DNA of 64,000 nt from Kitasatospora phosalacinea (GTDB lineage: Bacteria > Actinomycetota > Actinomycetes > Streptomycetales > Streptomycetaceae). The DNA is taken from NCBI RefSeq assembly GCF_000717185.1, contig NZ_JNYE01000032.1, positions 1 through 64,000 of the forward strand, written 5' to 3'. A model generated the notes under the pieces. The model searched no databases and was not told where the DNA came from. It saw nothing but the letters and a program-made list of their open reading frames with translations. Shown here piece by piece: positions 23,675 through 31,714 of this stretch. A program made the translations under genes and the position numbers. Position 1 is the first letter of the stretch. Each line of letters begins with the position of its first letter.

Positions 23675-24763
23675 TCAGGGGCCGGCGGGGCGGCGGTCGG
23701 CCGGGCGGCGGGGCGGGATCGGGGTGGCGGGGAAGTCGCGGGGGCCGGTCCACAGGGCCGGGACGGCGTCCGCGCGGCGGGCCAACTCGTAGGCGACCGC
23801 CTCGTAGTTGACCCGCCAGCCGCGGAAGTGCGGCCAGGCCTCGGCGACCGTCCGCTCCAGGCCCATGCCCGCGGAGGTGACCAGCTCCGCCGCCGCGTCG
23901 AACTCCGCGAAGGACAGCCGGATCGGGCCGTCCGGGTCCGGGTCCGGTTCGAAGGGGATGCGCAGCGCCGTCGCGATGTCGCGCAGCGCGGTGAACCCGG
24001 CGCGCAGCAGCAGCCGGGCCTCGGGCGGGGCCGAGCGCGGGTTCAGGGCCAGCTGCATCGCGGCCGCGTCCATCACCGCGATCAGGCCCACCACCCAGCT
24101 GCGGTACGGCTGCGGCGAGCGGAACGAGATCAGCACCGGGTAGTTGGAGTGCCCCTCGCCGAGGTCCGCCGCCAGCCGCTCCCAACTCCGGTACAGCTCC
24201 GGCAGTTCGCCCTCGGTGCGCACCAGCGCCTGCCGGGCCAGCAGCTCCGGGCCCCAGGCCGGCTCGCCCGCCCGCGACTGCAGCAGCGTCACCTCCAACT
24301 CCCGCCGGTTGTACGCCCCGTAGAGCGTCGGCAGGTAGGCGATCAGCAGCGCGATGATCAGCGGGCCGTTCGCCGCCGCCAGGAAGTCGATCACCGACAG
24401 GTGCAGCCGGTCGCCGCTGGCGAAACCCAGCGTGAACAGGCTCGACCCGGCCTCCCGGAACGCCACCCGCCACCCCAGCTCGGACGTCCCGCGCAGCAGC
24501 AGCGTGTACGCGCACAGCGTCGACACCAGCCAGCAGCCCAGCATCCCCAGCAGGATCAGCGGCGCCAGCCAGGTCTGCGCCCGGTCGATCGCCCGGTAGC
24601 CGCCGAGCGGCGCCGCGACCGCCCGCACCACCCGGCGCAGCACCGACCACAGCCGGATCACCAGCGCCGAGTACAGCCCGCGCGGCACCACCAGCGTCCG
24701 CAGGATGCTGGCCGCGGTGGCCAGCAGCAGGACGGCCCCGGCCAGCGTGAAGATCACTCTCAT
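23675..24763 (-). CDS. Integral membrane protein with a channel-like pore segment, 362 aa
   Basis: N-terminal half is membrane-bound: VIFTLAGAVLLLATAASIL, WLAPLILLGMLGCWLVSTLCAYTLL, and a third hydrophobic segment LIIALLIAYLPTLYGAY. Between the second and third spans is AGSSLFTLGFASGDRL, resembling the re-entrant pore loop of two-TM potassium channels (TVGYGD), but degenerate. The C-terminal half is a soluble helical domain. ATG 24763 overlaps the stop of the metallo-hydrolase gene (ATGA), so the two are coupled. The channel idea is inference from one motif; otherwise function unknown. Confidence 0.8.
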   Translation of the reverse strand: MRVIFTLAGAVLLLATAASILRTLVVPRGLYSALVIRLWSVLRRVVRAVAAPLGGYRAIDRAQTWLAPLILLGMLGCWLVSTLCAYTLLLRGTSELGWRVAFREAGSSLFTLGFASGDRLHLSVIDFLAAANGPLIIALLIAYLPTLYGAYNRRELEVTLLQSRAGEPAWGPELLARQALVRTEGELPELYRSWERLAADLGEGHSNYPVLISFRSPQPYRSWVVGLIAVMDAAAMQLALNPRSAPPEARLLLRAGFTALRDIATALRIPFEPDPDPDGPIRLSFAEFDAAAELVTSAGMGLERTVAEAWPHFRGWRVNYEAVAYELARRADAVPALWTGPRDFPATPIPPRRPADRRPAGP

Positions 24764-25602
24764 GCGGTCATTGTGACGTCCGGTCGGCCTGGGCCGGACG
24801 AGGGTCCGGTCGCCGGTCCGTCCGCAGCCCCGTCCGCCGGTCCGGTCGCCGGTCCGTCCGCCGGGCGGGTGCGCAGTCGGCCGCGGGCCGCCAGCCGGTC
24901 GAGGCGGCGCTGTTCGGCGGCGGCCCAGCGGGTGGCCCGCTCGGGGGTGAGCGAGGTGCCGTGGCCGACGTGCAGCCGGGTCGGCCGGAGGGCCAGCATC
25001 GCCCGCAGGCTGGCCAGGTTGGCCCGCCGGTCGTCGTGGAAGGGCGGGTTGGCGGGGCGTCCGGGCAGCAGCCCCATGAACGAGTTGGCGATCAGGTCGC
25101 CCGCGACCAGCTCGCCGTCCCCGGTCAGCACCGACACCGCCCCCGCCGTGTGGCCGGGCGTCGGCACGATCCGGGCGTCCACCCCGAACTCCGCGAGCGC
25201 CGTCGGCCCGTTCACCAGCACGTCCGGCACGAACGGCTCGGCCCGCACGTGCAGGGCCCGGCCGCGGGCCATCAGCCGCCCCATCGGCCCGGTCGGCAGG
25301 TACGGCTCGCGCACCCGGCCGGTGGTGTACGGGGGCAGGTCGGCGACGTGCGCGGCGATCGGCGCCCCGGTCAGGCGGCGGAGCTCGGCGGCCGCGCCGA
25401 AGTGGTCCAGGTGCCCGTGGGTGACCACGAGCAGCGCGAGGTCGGTCGGGTCGACGCCGTGGGCGGCGAGCAGCTCGGTGACCCGGCGGCCGCTGCCGGG
25501 CGTCCCGGCGTCCACCAGGACGGGGCGGCGGCCCTTCAGCAGGTAGGTGTTGACGGCGCGCCGACCCAGGACGGGCAGGCGGACGACCTCGATGCGGGGC
25601 AT
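24760..25602 (-). CDS. MBL-fold metallo-hydrolase
   Basis: A 280-aa metallo-beta-lactamase-fold hydrolase. Metal ligands are in VTHGHLDHFG, VPTPGHTAG, VAGDLIAN and the final VGHGT. The fold ends about residue 230; the C-terminal tail is a Pro/Ala/Asp/Gly repeat (ADGPATGPADG) that has grown from a tandem DNA repeat. AGGAGA lies 6 bases before ATG 25602. It is coupled to the membrane protein at 23675. Substrate not readable: glyoxalase II-like, lactonase and nuclease members share these motifs. Confidence 0.9.
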   Translation of the reverse strand: MPRIEVVRLPVLGRRAVNTYLLKGRRPVLVDAGTPGSGRRVTELLAAHGVDPTDLALLVVTHGHLDHFGAAAELRRLTGAPIAAHVADLPPYTTGRVREPYLPTGPMGRLMARGRALHVRAEPFVPDVLVNGPTALAEFGVDARIVPTPGHTAGAVSVLTGDGELVAGDLIANSFMGLLPGRPANPPFHDDRRANLASLRAMLALRPTRLHVGHGTSLTPERATRWAAAEQRRLDRLAARGRLRTRPADGPATGPADGAADGPATGPSSGPGRPDVTMTA

Positions 25603-25717
25603 GCGGGTTCTCCTGAACGGTGAAGTGGGTTCCGGACATCGGACACGGGGTGTCGCGGGGCGGTGCGGCAGGTCTCAGCGGCTCTCGGCGGCTCTCGGCA
25701 GGTCTCGGCAGGTCCTG

Positions 25718-26722
25718 TCAGGTCTCAGCGGGCGGGGCCGGGTGCGGGCGGAAGCGGCGGCGGTACTCGGCCGGGGTGGTGCCGGTGCGGCGGCGGAACG
25801 CCCGGTGCAGGGTCTCCACGGTGCCGAGCCCGCAGACCGCGGCGACCTCGGGCAGCGTCCGGGAGCCGTCCTCCAGCAGGCGGCGGGCGGCCTCCACCCG
25901 CAGCTCCTCCAGGTAGCCGGCCGGGGTGCGCCCCGTGTCGGCGCGGAACACCCGGCCGAAGTGGCGCACGCTCAGGTGCACCCGCCCCGCCATCTCCTCC
26001 AGCGGGACGGGCCGGTGCAGGTTCTCCACCAGCCAGCGGCACAGTTCGCCGATCCGGTCGTCGGCGCCGTCCTGGACGGACAGCGGAACGCTGAACTGCC
26101 GCTGCCCGCCCGGCCGTTTGACGTACATCACCATCGCCCGGGCGGTCTCCAGCGCGACCTGCGGGCCCAGGTCCTCGGCGACCAGGGCCAGCGCCAGGTC
26201 CAGCGCCGCGGTCACCCCCGCGCAGGTCCAGATCCGTCCGGAGCGGATGAAGATCGGATCGGCGTCGACCGCGACCTCCGGGTGCTCGGCGGCCAGCTGA
26301 CCGGCCGTCAGCCAGTGCGTGGTGGCCGGGCGCCCGGCCAGCAGCCCCGCCGCGGCCAGCACGTGCACGCCCGCGCACACCCCGCCCAGCCGCCGGACGT
26401 GCGGTGCCGCCCCCGCGACCCAGCCGACCAGCTCAGGCGGGACGACGGCCCGCAGCACCCCGCCGTCCGGCGCCATCGCCCCGGCCACCAGCAGGGTGTC
26501 GACCCCCGGGCCGACCTCCGCCAGCGCCCGTTCCGCGACCAGCCGCACCCCCGCCGCCGTCACCAGCGGCCCGGCCACGGGCGCGACGACCTCCACCCGG
26601 TACCCGGGCGCGGCCGGACCGGCCAGCCGGGAGGCGACCGAGAAGACCTCGGCCGGACCGGTGACCTCCAGCAGCTCGACCCCGGGGAAGGCGGCGATGA
26701 CGACGGTGCGCGGCTCGGACAC
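25718..26722 (-). CDS. GlxA-type transcriptional regulator (DJ-1/PfpI plus AraC HTH)
   Basis: A 334-aa regulator with an N-terminal class I glutamine-amidotransferase-like domain (VVIAAFPGVELLEVTGPAEVF; nucleophile region LGGVCAGVHVLAAAG with Cys) and a C-terminal AraC double HTH (VHLSVRHFGRVFRADTGRTPAGYLEELR, then LPEVAAVCGLGTVETLHRAFRRRTG). GTG 26722 has GGGAGGA 7 bases upstream. It lies upstream of the metallo-hydrolase and membrane protein genes on the same strand, 115 bp away, and could regulate them. The ligand is unknown. Confidence 0.92.
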   Translation of the reverse strand: MSEPRTVVIAAFPGVELLEVTGPAEVFSVASRLAGPAAPGYRVEVVAPVAGPLVTAAGVRLVAERALAEVGPGVDTLLVAGAMAPDGGVLRAVVPPELVGWVAGAAPHVRRLGGVCAGVHVLAAAGLLAGRPATTHWLTAGQLAAEHPEVAVDADPIFIRSGRIWTCAGVTAALDLALALVAEDLGPQVALETARAMVMYVKRPGGQRQFSVPLSVQDGADDRIGELCRWLVENLHRPVPLEEMAGRVHLSVRHFGRVFRADTGRTPAGYLEELRVEAARRLLEDGSRTLPEVAAVCGLGTVETLHRAFRRRTGTTPAEYRRRFRPHPAPPAET

Positions 26723-26902
26723 ACCACGATCCTCCCGGCGGCGGCACCGCGGCCACAAGGACGGGTCCCTGACGGATCAGGACACCGCCGGGCGGGTGGC
26801 CCGGCCGCCCGACGCCCGCCGCCCGGCCGCCACCACCGCGGGCCGCCCGCGTGAAAGCATCGGGACGACCGCCCGCCGCCCGCGAGAGAACCGAGCCCCG
26901 AC

Positions 26903-28069
26903 GTGCCCGTGCCGACGCCCCCCGACGCGCCCGTGATCCGCATCGACGCCCCCGGCTCCTTCCCCCGCGCCGTCTTCCGGGAGCGCCACCCCGTCCTGGT
27001 CCGGCAGGTGCTGGACGCGCTGCCCTACGGCCCGCGGCAGCGGGCGGCCCTGGAGGAACTGCTCGCGCGCAGCACCGGCGGCGCCCCGCTGGAGCCGCTC
27101 GGCCCGGACGCGCCCGACGCCGCGCAGTGGCGGGCCTGGGGCGGAGGGCTGTGGGGGCGGCCGTGGGACGAGGCGCCGTTCCTGTGGGCGGAGAGCTGGT
27201 TCTACCGGCTGCTGCTGGAGGCCACCGGCTACTTCCGTCCGGACGGCGCCTGGCGGGGGGTCGACCCGTTCGCACCGTTCAAGGCCGCCGAACTCACCGG
27301 CCCCGCCGTGGACGCCGAACTGGCCGCCCTGGACGCCCTGCCCCCCGACCCGCGCCCCGCCCTGCTGGCCGCCGCCCTGTGGGGCAACCGCGCCGACCTC
27401 AGCTTCCAACTCACCGCACGCGACGGCGACCGGGCGCCCGACCTGGTCGCCGACGACGGCGCCCGGCTCTGGGCCGCCCTCGAACGCGCCCCGGGCGGCC
27501 GGGTCGGCCTGGTCGCCGACAACGCCGGACGGGAACTCCTCCCCGACCTGGTGCTGGCCGACCACCTGCTCACCTCCGGCCTCGCCGGACACGTCGCCCT
27601 GTACGTCAAACCCCAGCCCTACTTCGTCTCCGACGCCACCACCGCCGACGCCCTCGTCACCCTCGCCCGCCTGCGCACCGCCCCCGGCCGGGCCGCCGCC
27701 GCGACCGGCGAACGCCTGTGGCGGGCAACGGCCGACGGCACCCTGACCCTGCGCACCCACCCGTTCTTCTGCGCCCCGCTGCCCTACGCCGCGATGCCCG
27801 CCGACCTGCGCGCCGAACTCTCCGGCGCCACCCTGACGATCCTCAAGGGCGACCTCAACTACCGCCGCCTGCTGGACGACCGCCACTGGCCCGCCACCAC
27901 CCCCTTCGCCGCCCTCACCGCCCACTTCCCCACCCCCGTCGCCGCCCTGCGCACCCTCAAGTCGGACGTCCTGGCGGGCGTCGCCCCGGACACCCTCGCC
28001 CGCCTCGACGCCACCGGCCCCGACTGGCGCACCAACGGCCGCCACGCCCTCGTCCAGGTCCGCGCCTAG
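26903..28069 (+). CDS. DUF89 / ARMT1-like domain protein (damage-control phosphatase family)
   Basis: A 388-aa metal-dependent phosphatase-like protein. Family blocks are FLWAESWFYRLLLEATGYF near residue 100, WGNRADLSFQL, the acidic VGLVADNAGRELLPDLVLADHLL, KPQPYFVSDAT, and KGDLNYRRLL with LKSDVLAGV near the C-terminus. Members hydrolyse phosphorylated metabolites that arise as side products. GTG 26903 lacks a strong ribosome site. It is divergent from the GlxA-type regulator and its stop overlaps the convergent gene by 4 bp. Confidence 0.88.
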   Translation: MPVPTPPDAPVIRIDAPGSFPRAVFRERHPVLVRQVLDALPYGPRQRAALEELLARSTGGAPLEPLGPDAPDAAQWRAWGGGLWGRPWDEAPFLWAESWFYRLLLEATGYFRPDGAWRGVDPFAPFKAAELTGPAVDAELAALDALPPDPRPALLAAALWGNRADLSFQLTARDGDRAPDLVADDGARLWAALERAPGGRVGLVADNAGRELLPDLVLADHLLTSGLAGHVALYVKPQPYFVSDATTADALVTLARLRTAPGRAAAATGERLWRATADGTLTLRTHPFFCAPLPYAAMPADLRAELSGATLTILKGDLNYRRLLDDRHWPATTPFAALTAHFPTPVAALRTLKSDVLAGVAPDTLARLDATGPDWRTNGRHALVQVRA

Positions 28070-28890
28070 GCTGCCCGGTCCGCCCCCGGTCGCCCCTGGA
28101 GCGCGGCGCCGTAGCCCGTCGACCCCGCCAGCAGTCGGCGGTGGCCCGCCGCGCCGGGCTCCCGCGCGGCGGTGCGGCGGGCGATCCGGCGCGCCTCGGC
28201 CAGCACCGGGGCGGCCTCCGGCAGGTGGTCCGGGTGCTCCAGCGGGAAGGCGAGGGCGAGCAGGTCGCGGACCTCCCCGTCCGGGCAGGCGGTGAAGCAC
28301 TCGGCGGCGGCCAGCCAGAACCGCGGCCACAGGTCGGCGTACGGCTCGGCGGGCCGGTGGGCGAGCCGCAGCGCCTCCAGGTAGCGCTCCGGCAAGCGCT
28401 CGCGGGGGAGCGGGGCGCTGCGGTGCTCCGCCGCCAGGACGGCGAGCGGGGCCGGGTCGCGGTGGAAGGGCAGGTGGTAGGCGGCCGCGGCGGCGTTCCC
28501 GCGCTGCTGCCAACTCCCCTGGTGCATAAGGGCGGTGAGACCCTCCAGGGTGGCCCGGTGGCCGATCGCGCCGACCAGCGGACCGATCAGCTGGGCGTTC
28601 CACGGCCGCTCCCGCACGAGCAGCCCCAGCACCCGCCCGGCCAGCCGCGCGGTCGCCGCCCGGTCCGCCCCCAGCGCCGCGCCGAGCGCCAACCGGGCGG
28701 CCTCGACCCGCTCGTAGGCGTCCTGGCCGTCCCGGCCGTCCCGGTCGTCCCGGTCGTCCTGGTCGTCCTGGCTGTCCTGCTCGTCCTGGCCGTCATGTCC
28801 GCCCCGTCCGGTGCCGCGGCGCTCCGCCTCGGCCAGCAGCGCGCCGAACGCATCCAGCCGGGTGGTCAGTTCGGCGTCCTGGTCGGTCAA
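28066..28890 (-). CDS. Hypothetical protein with Asp/Gln-rich repeat, 274 aa
   Basis: Not recognised. A soluble, mostly helical protein with pairs of helices rich in Ala, Leu and Arg (RVLGLLVRERPWNAQLIGPLVGAIG, WQQRGNAAAAAYHL), possibly HEAT-like. Residues about 33-57 are a low-complexity stretch of Asp-containing triplets (DQDDRDDRDGRD) produced by a 9-bp DNA repeat. The start is TTG 28890 with ACGGAG just before it. The tail overlaps the convergent DUF89 gene. Function unknown. Confidence 0.7.
   Translation of the reverse strand: MTDQDAELTTRLDAFGALLAEAERRGTGRGGHDGQDEQDSQDDQDDRDDRDGRDGQDAYERVEAARLALGAALGADRAATARLAGRVLGLLVRERPWNAQLIGPLVGAIGHRATLEGLTALMHQGSWQQRGNAAAAAYHLPFHRDPAPLAVLAAEHRSAPLPRERLPERYLEALRLAHRPAEPYADLWPRFWLAAAECFTACPDGEVRDLLALAFPLEHPDHLPEAAPVLAEARRIARRTAAREPGAAGHRRLLAGSTGYGAALQGRPGADRAA
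28720..28791 (-). repeat. 9-bp tandem repeat, 8 copies, coding for Asp-rich triplets
   Basis: Units GTCCTGGCC / GTCCCGGTC run without break from 28720. They stay in frame in the gene at 28066-28890. Confidence 0.95.
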
Positions 28891-28894
28891 CTCC

Positions 28895-29064
28895 GTTGCC
28901 CCTCCGTCCGATCCGCGCCGCCCCGTAGTCGTCCTCCCGGACGCCGGTGCCCACGACGACGTCCACGCGCCCGGGATCGCCCGGCGTGGGCCAGTGGGCC
29001 AGGGCGGGCGTGTCCTCCAACTCCCAGTAGCGGGCCGGCCCGCCGTCCGAGGGGGCCGCGGGGT
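28895..29064 (-). pseudogene. Possible gene fragment without a start codon
   Basis: Minus-strand codons reading ARYWELEDTPALAHWPTPGD, then RVDVVVGTGVREDDYGAARI, have almost complete GC3 but no ATG or GTG at a sensible place. The frame differs from both neighbours (DinB gene upstream, repeat protein gene downstream). It may be the tail of a lost gene or an unusually started small protein (TTG or an internal GTG). Confidence 0.3.
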
Positions 29065-29580
29065 TCAGGCGCCGGTGCGGCCGTCGAGCAGCTCGCGCAG
29101 GACGTCCAGGTGGCCGTTGTGGCGGGAGGTCTCCTCGATCAGGTGCAGCAGGATCCAGCGCAGGTCGACGTGGCGGCCGTCGCGGATCGGCTGCTTCGCG
29201 GTGGCGTCCAGGCCGTGCGCGGCGACCAGCTCCCGGAAGCGGGCGGACTGCTCCTCGTACTCGGCGAGCAGTTGCGGCAGCGGGACGTCGACCGCGGTGC
29301 GCATCTCCGGGTCCGGGTCGTCCTCGGTGGCGTGGACGAGCGGCCCCTGCTCCTCGGCGCCGAGGAGGACCACCTCCAGCCAGTAGTGCTCGACCCAGCG
29401 CAGGTGGCTGATCAGGCCGCAGGGCGTCATCAGCGGGGAGCCGGGCAGCGGGGAGCGGCGGGCGTCCTCCGCGGAGAGGCCCTCGCACTTGGCGCGGGCG
29501 GTGGCCCGGGCGTAGTCGAGGAAGGTGGTCAGCTGGGTGCGCTCGTCCCAGGAGGGCGGCGTGTCGGTTCGCTCGGTCAT
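29065..29580 (-). CDS. DinB-family protein (DUF664)
   Basis: A 171-aa four-helix-bundle protein of the DinB/YfiT superfamily, whose members use a His-based metal site and, in actinobacteria, often a mycothiol cofactor. Visible: DERTQLTTFLDYARATA, the His-containing LISHLRWVEHYWLEVVLLG, and the C-terminal HLIEETSRHNGHLDVLRELLDG with the conserved His pair. ATG 29580 is chosen at the conserved MTERTDTPPSWD; a Shine-Dalgarno is not evident. Substrate unknown. Confidence 0.9.
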   Translation of the reverse strand: MTERTDTPPSWDERTQLTTFLDYARATARAKCEGLSAEDARRSPLPGSPLMTPCGLISHLRWVEHYWLEVVLLGAEEQGPLVHATEDDPDPEMRTAVDVPLPQLLAEYEEQSARFRELVAAHGLDATAKQPIRDGRHVDLRWILLHLIEETSRHNGHLDVLRELLDGRTGA

Positions 29581-29608
29581 CGCGGGCAGTCTGCCCGACC
29601 CCTGACGG

Positions 29609-29652
29609 GACGTCGACGGGTTTTCGCCCGGACGTCGACGGGTTTTCGCCCG
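29609..29652. repeat. Perfect 22-bp direct duplication in the DinB upstream region
   Basis: The bases 29609-29630 are repeated exactly at 29631-29652. Each unit begins GACGTCGACGGG and continues TTTTCGCCCG. It lies 29 bp upstream of the DinB start, within its likely promoter region. Confidence 0.9.
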
Positions 29653-29793
29653 GACGGCGCCGGGGCGCGGCCCGGGAGAGGGTGCACCCCGGCCGGGCGG
29701 CGAGCAGCGGGGCGGCGGCGAAAACCGGTTGGGGGAGCGGGGCGCGGACGGGTAGAAAGGCCGGGTTTGCCGGACGGGCGACGGGACGACGTC

Positions 29794-29822
29794 GCACGAG
29801 GGTGCACGAGGGTGCACGAGGA
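29794..29822 (+). repeat. 10-bp repeat just upstream of a GNAT gene
   Basis: GGTGCACGAG occurs twice with a partial copy before it (GTCGCACGAG). It ends next to the ribosome site AGGAG of the gene at 29835. Confidence 0.7.
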
Positions 29823-29834
29823 GAGGAGCACGGC

Positions 29835-30785
29835 ATGGCACTGCCGGACGGAATGACGGTGCGGCCCGCCGCGGTCGCGGACGCGGCGGAGGTCTGCGCG
29901 CTGCTGAACCGGGTGGACGAGATCGAGACCGGCGAGGCGGGCACCGACCTGGCCGAGGTCGAGCAGGAACTCGCCCACCCCGAACTGGACCTGGCCGCCG
30001 ACAGCTGGCTCCTGCACGACGGCGACGGGCAGTTGGTCGGCTACGGGCTGGTGCGCGACCGCTCCGGCGGCGAGCGGATCGACCTCGACCAGTACCTGCT
30101 GCCCGACCAACTCGCGGGCGGACTCCACCTGTTCGACCTGATGGAGGCCCGCGCCGCCGAACTCGCCCGCGGCAACGGCGCCGAGCGGGCCGTGCTGCAC
30201 CTGCTGCTCAACAGCACCCCCACCACCGACACCGACGCGATGCGCGCCCGCGGCTGGCGGCTGGCCCGCCGCCACCACTCCCTGCACCGCGCGATCTCCC
30301 CGGCCACCGACCCGCTGCCCGAGCCCCCGGCGGGCGTCCGGCTGCGCGACTGCACCGAGGAGGCCGACCGGCAGGTCGCGCACCGGCTGATCCAGCAGAC
30401 CTTCGCCGAGCACTACGACTTCAAGCCCCGCACGTACCGGCAGTGGCTCCAGGACATCGGCGCCGAGACGGTCGACTGGTCCCTGGTGTGGGTCGCCGCG
30501 CTCGACGGCCACGGCGACGTCGCCGTGCTGCGCACCGGCGTCCGGCCGCCCGGCACCGCCTGGGCGTCCAACATCGGCGTGCTGCCCGCCGCCCGCGGCC
30601 GCGGCCTCGGCGGCCACCTGCTGCGGCACTTCTTCGCCGCGCACGCCGCCCGCGGCCTGACCGGCGCCGGCCTGGGCGTCGACACCGAGAACGCCACCGG
30701 CGCGATGGAGCTCTACCTCAAGAACGGCATGGAGCTCCAGTTCGCGGTCGACACCTGGGAGTTGGTGCTGCCGACCGCAGCCTGA
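29835..30785 (+). CDS. GNAT N-acetyltransferase with two GNAT domains
   Basis: A 316-aa acetyltransferase. The N-terminal domain (MTVRPAAVADAAEVCALLN) is degenerate. The C-terminal domain (from GVRLRDCTEEADRQVAHRLI) carries the acetyl-CoA motif NIGVLPAARGRGLGGHLLRHFF and the ending LGVDTENATGAMELYLKNGME. The two-domain layout is like mycothiol synthase and related enzymes, but the substrate cannot be told. ATG 29835 with AGGAG 6 bases upstream. Divergent from DinB; 37 bp before a methyltransferase gene, probably co-transcribed. Confidence 0.92.
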   Translation: MALPDGMTVRPAAVADAAEVCALLNRVDEIETGEAGTDLAEVEQELAHPELDLAADSWLLHDGDGQLVGYGLVRDRSGGERIDLDQYLLPDQLAGGLHLFDLMEARAAELARGNGAERAVLHLLLNSTPTTDTDAMRARGWRLARRHHSLHRAISPATDPLPEPPAGVRLRDCTEEADRQVAHRLIQQTFAEHYDFKPRTYRQWLQDIGAETVDWSLVWVAALDGHGDVAVLRTGVRPPGTAWASNIGVLPAARGRGLGGHLLRHFFAAHAARGLTGAGLGVDTENATGAMELYLKNGMELQFAVDTWELVLPTAA

Positions 30786-30822
30786 ACCCCGCCCCCGCCA
30801 CCAGCAGAGGAGGACGCCGACC

Positions 30823-31557
30823 GTGTACGACGCCCGCACCGCCGCCGACTACCGGGCGGCCCGTGAACTCCCCCGCGAAGGCCTGACCGCCTGGCGGGAG
30901 GCGATCGCCGAGCACGCCGCGCCCCGCCCCGGCAGCACCCTGGTCGACGTCGGCGCGGGCACCGGGGCCTTCGCCACCGCCTTCCGCGACTGGTACGGCG
31001 TGCACGTGCTGGCCGTCGAACCGGCGCCCGCCATGCGGGAGTTGATCCCGGCCGGGGAGGGCGTCACGGTGCTCGACGGGCGGGCCGAGCAGCTGCCCGT
31101 CGCGGACGCGGCCGCGGACGCCGCCTGGCTCGGCTCCGTCCTGCACCACCTCGCCGATCTCGACGCCGCCGCACGGGAGTTGCACCGCGTGCTGCGCCCC
31201 GGCGCCCCGGTGCTGATCCGCAACGCCTTCCCCGGCCGGTGCGAACGCGACCTGCGGGTGCGGTACTTCCCCGAGACCGCCGCCGGGATCGACGACTACC
31301 CGAGCGTGCGGCGGGTCACCGAGGCGTTCGCCGCGGCCGGGTTCACCCGGGTCGCCCTGCGCTCGCTGCCGCAGCGCTCCGCCCCGACCCTGGCCGCGTA
31401 CGCCGCGGGCCTGCGCCGCGCCGCCGACGGCAAGCTGCGGGCCCTGGACGACGACGCCTGGGAGGCCGGGCTGGCCCGGCTGCGCCGCGCGGCCGCCGAG
31501 CGGCCGGAGGAGCCCGCCGTCAGCTGGATGGACCTGCTGGTGCTGCAACGGAGTTGA
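30823..31557 (+). CDS. SAM-dependent methyltransferase, class I
   Basis: A 244-aa methyltransferase of the Methyltransf_11 type: motif I TLVDVGAGTGAFATAF, acidic VLAVEPAPAMREL, motif LPVADAAADAAWLGSVLHHLADLDAAARELHRVLRPGAPVLIRN. GTG 30823 has GAGGAGGA 7 bases upstream. It lies behind the GNAT gene. The small molecule it acts on is unknown. A 15-bp tandem repeat follows the stop. Confidence 0.92.
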   Translation: MYDARTAADYRAARELPREGLTAWREAIAEHAAPRPGSTLVDVGAGTGAFATAFRDWYGVHVLAVEPAPAMRELIPAGEGVTVLDGRAEQLPVADAAADAAWLGSVLHHLADLDAAARELHRVLRPGAPVLIRNAFPGRCERDLRVRYFPETAAGIDDYPSVRRVTEAFAAAGFTRVALRSLPQRSAPTLAAYAAGLRRAADGKLRALDDDAWEAGLARLRRAAAERPEEPAVSWMDLLVLQRS

Positions 31558-31562
31558 GACGG

Positions 31563-31603
31563 CCGCCTCGCCGCACACCGCCTCGCCGCACACCGCCTCG
31601 CCG
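31563..31603. repeat. 15-bp tandem repeat after the methyltransferase gene
   Basis: CCGCCTCGCCGCACA occurs at 31563 and 31578 with a partial third copy. The rest of the spacer to 31714 contains further GGTGCGAACG/GGTGCGGGC repeats. No gene is seen in it. Confidence 0.85.
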
Positions 31604-31714
31604 AGCCCCGGCACCCGCCCGCGGCCGGTGCGGGGCGTGTTCCGGCCGGGGGCGGTGCGCGGTGCGAACGCGGTGCGAACGGCGTGCGGGCGGTGCGGGC
31701 GGTGCGCGGTGGCG

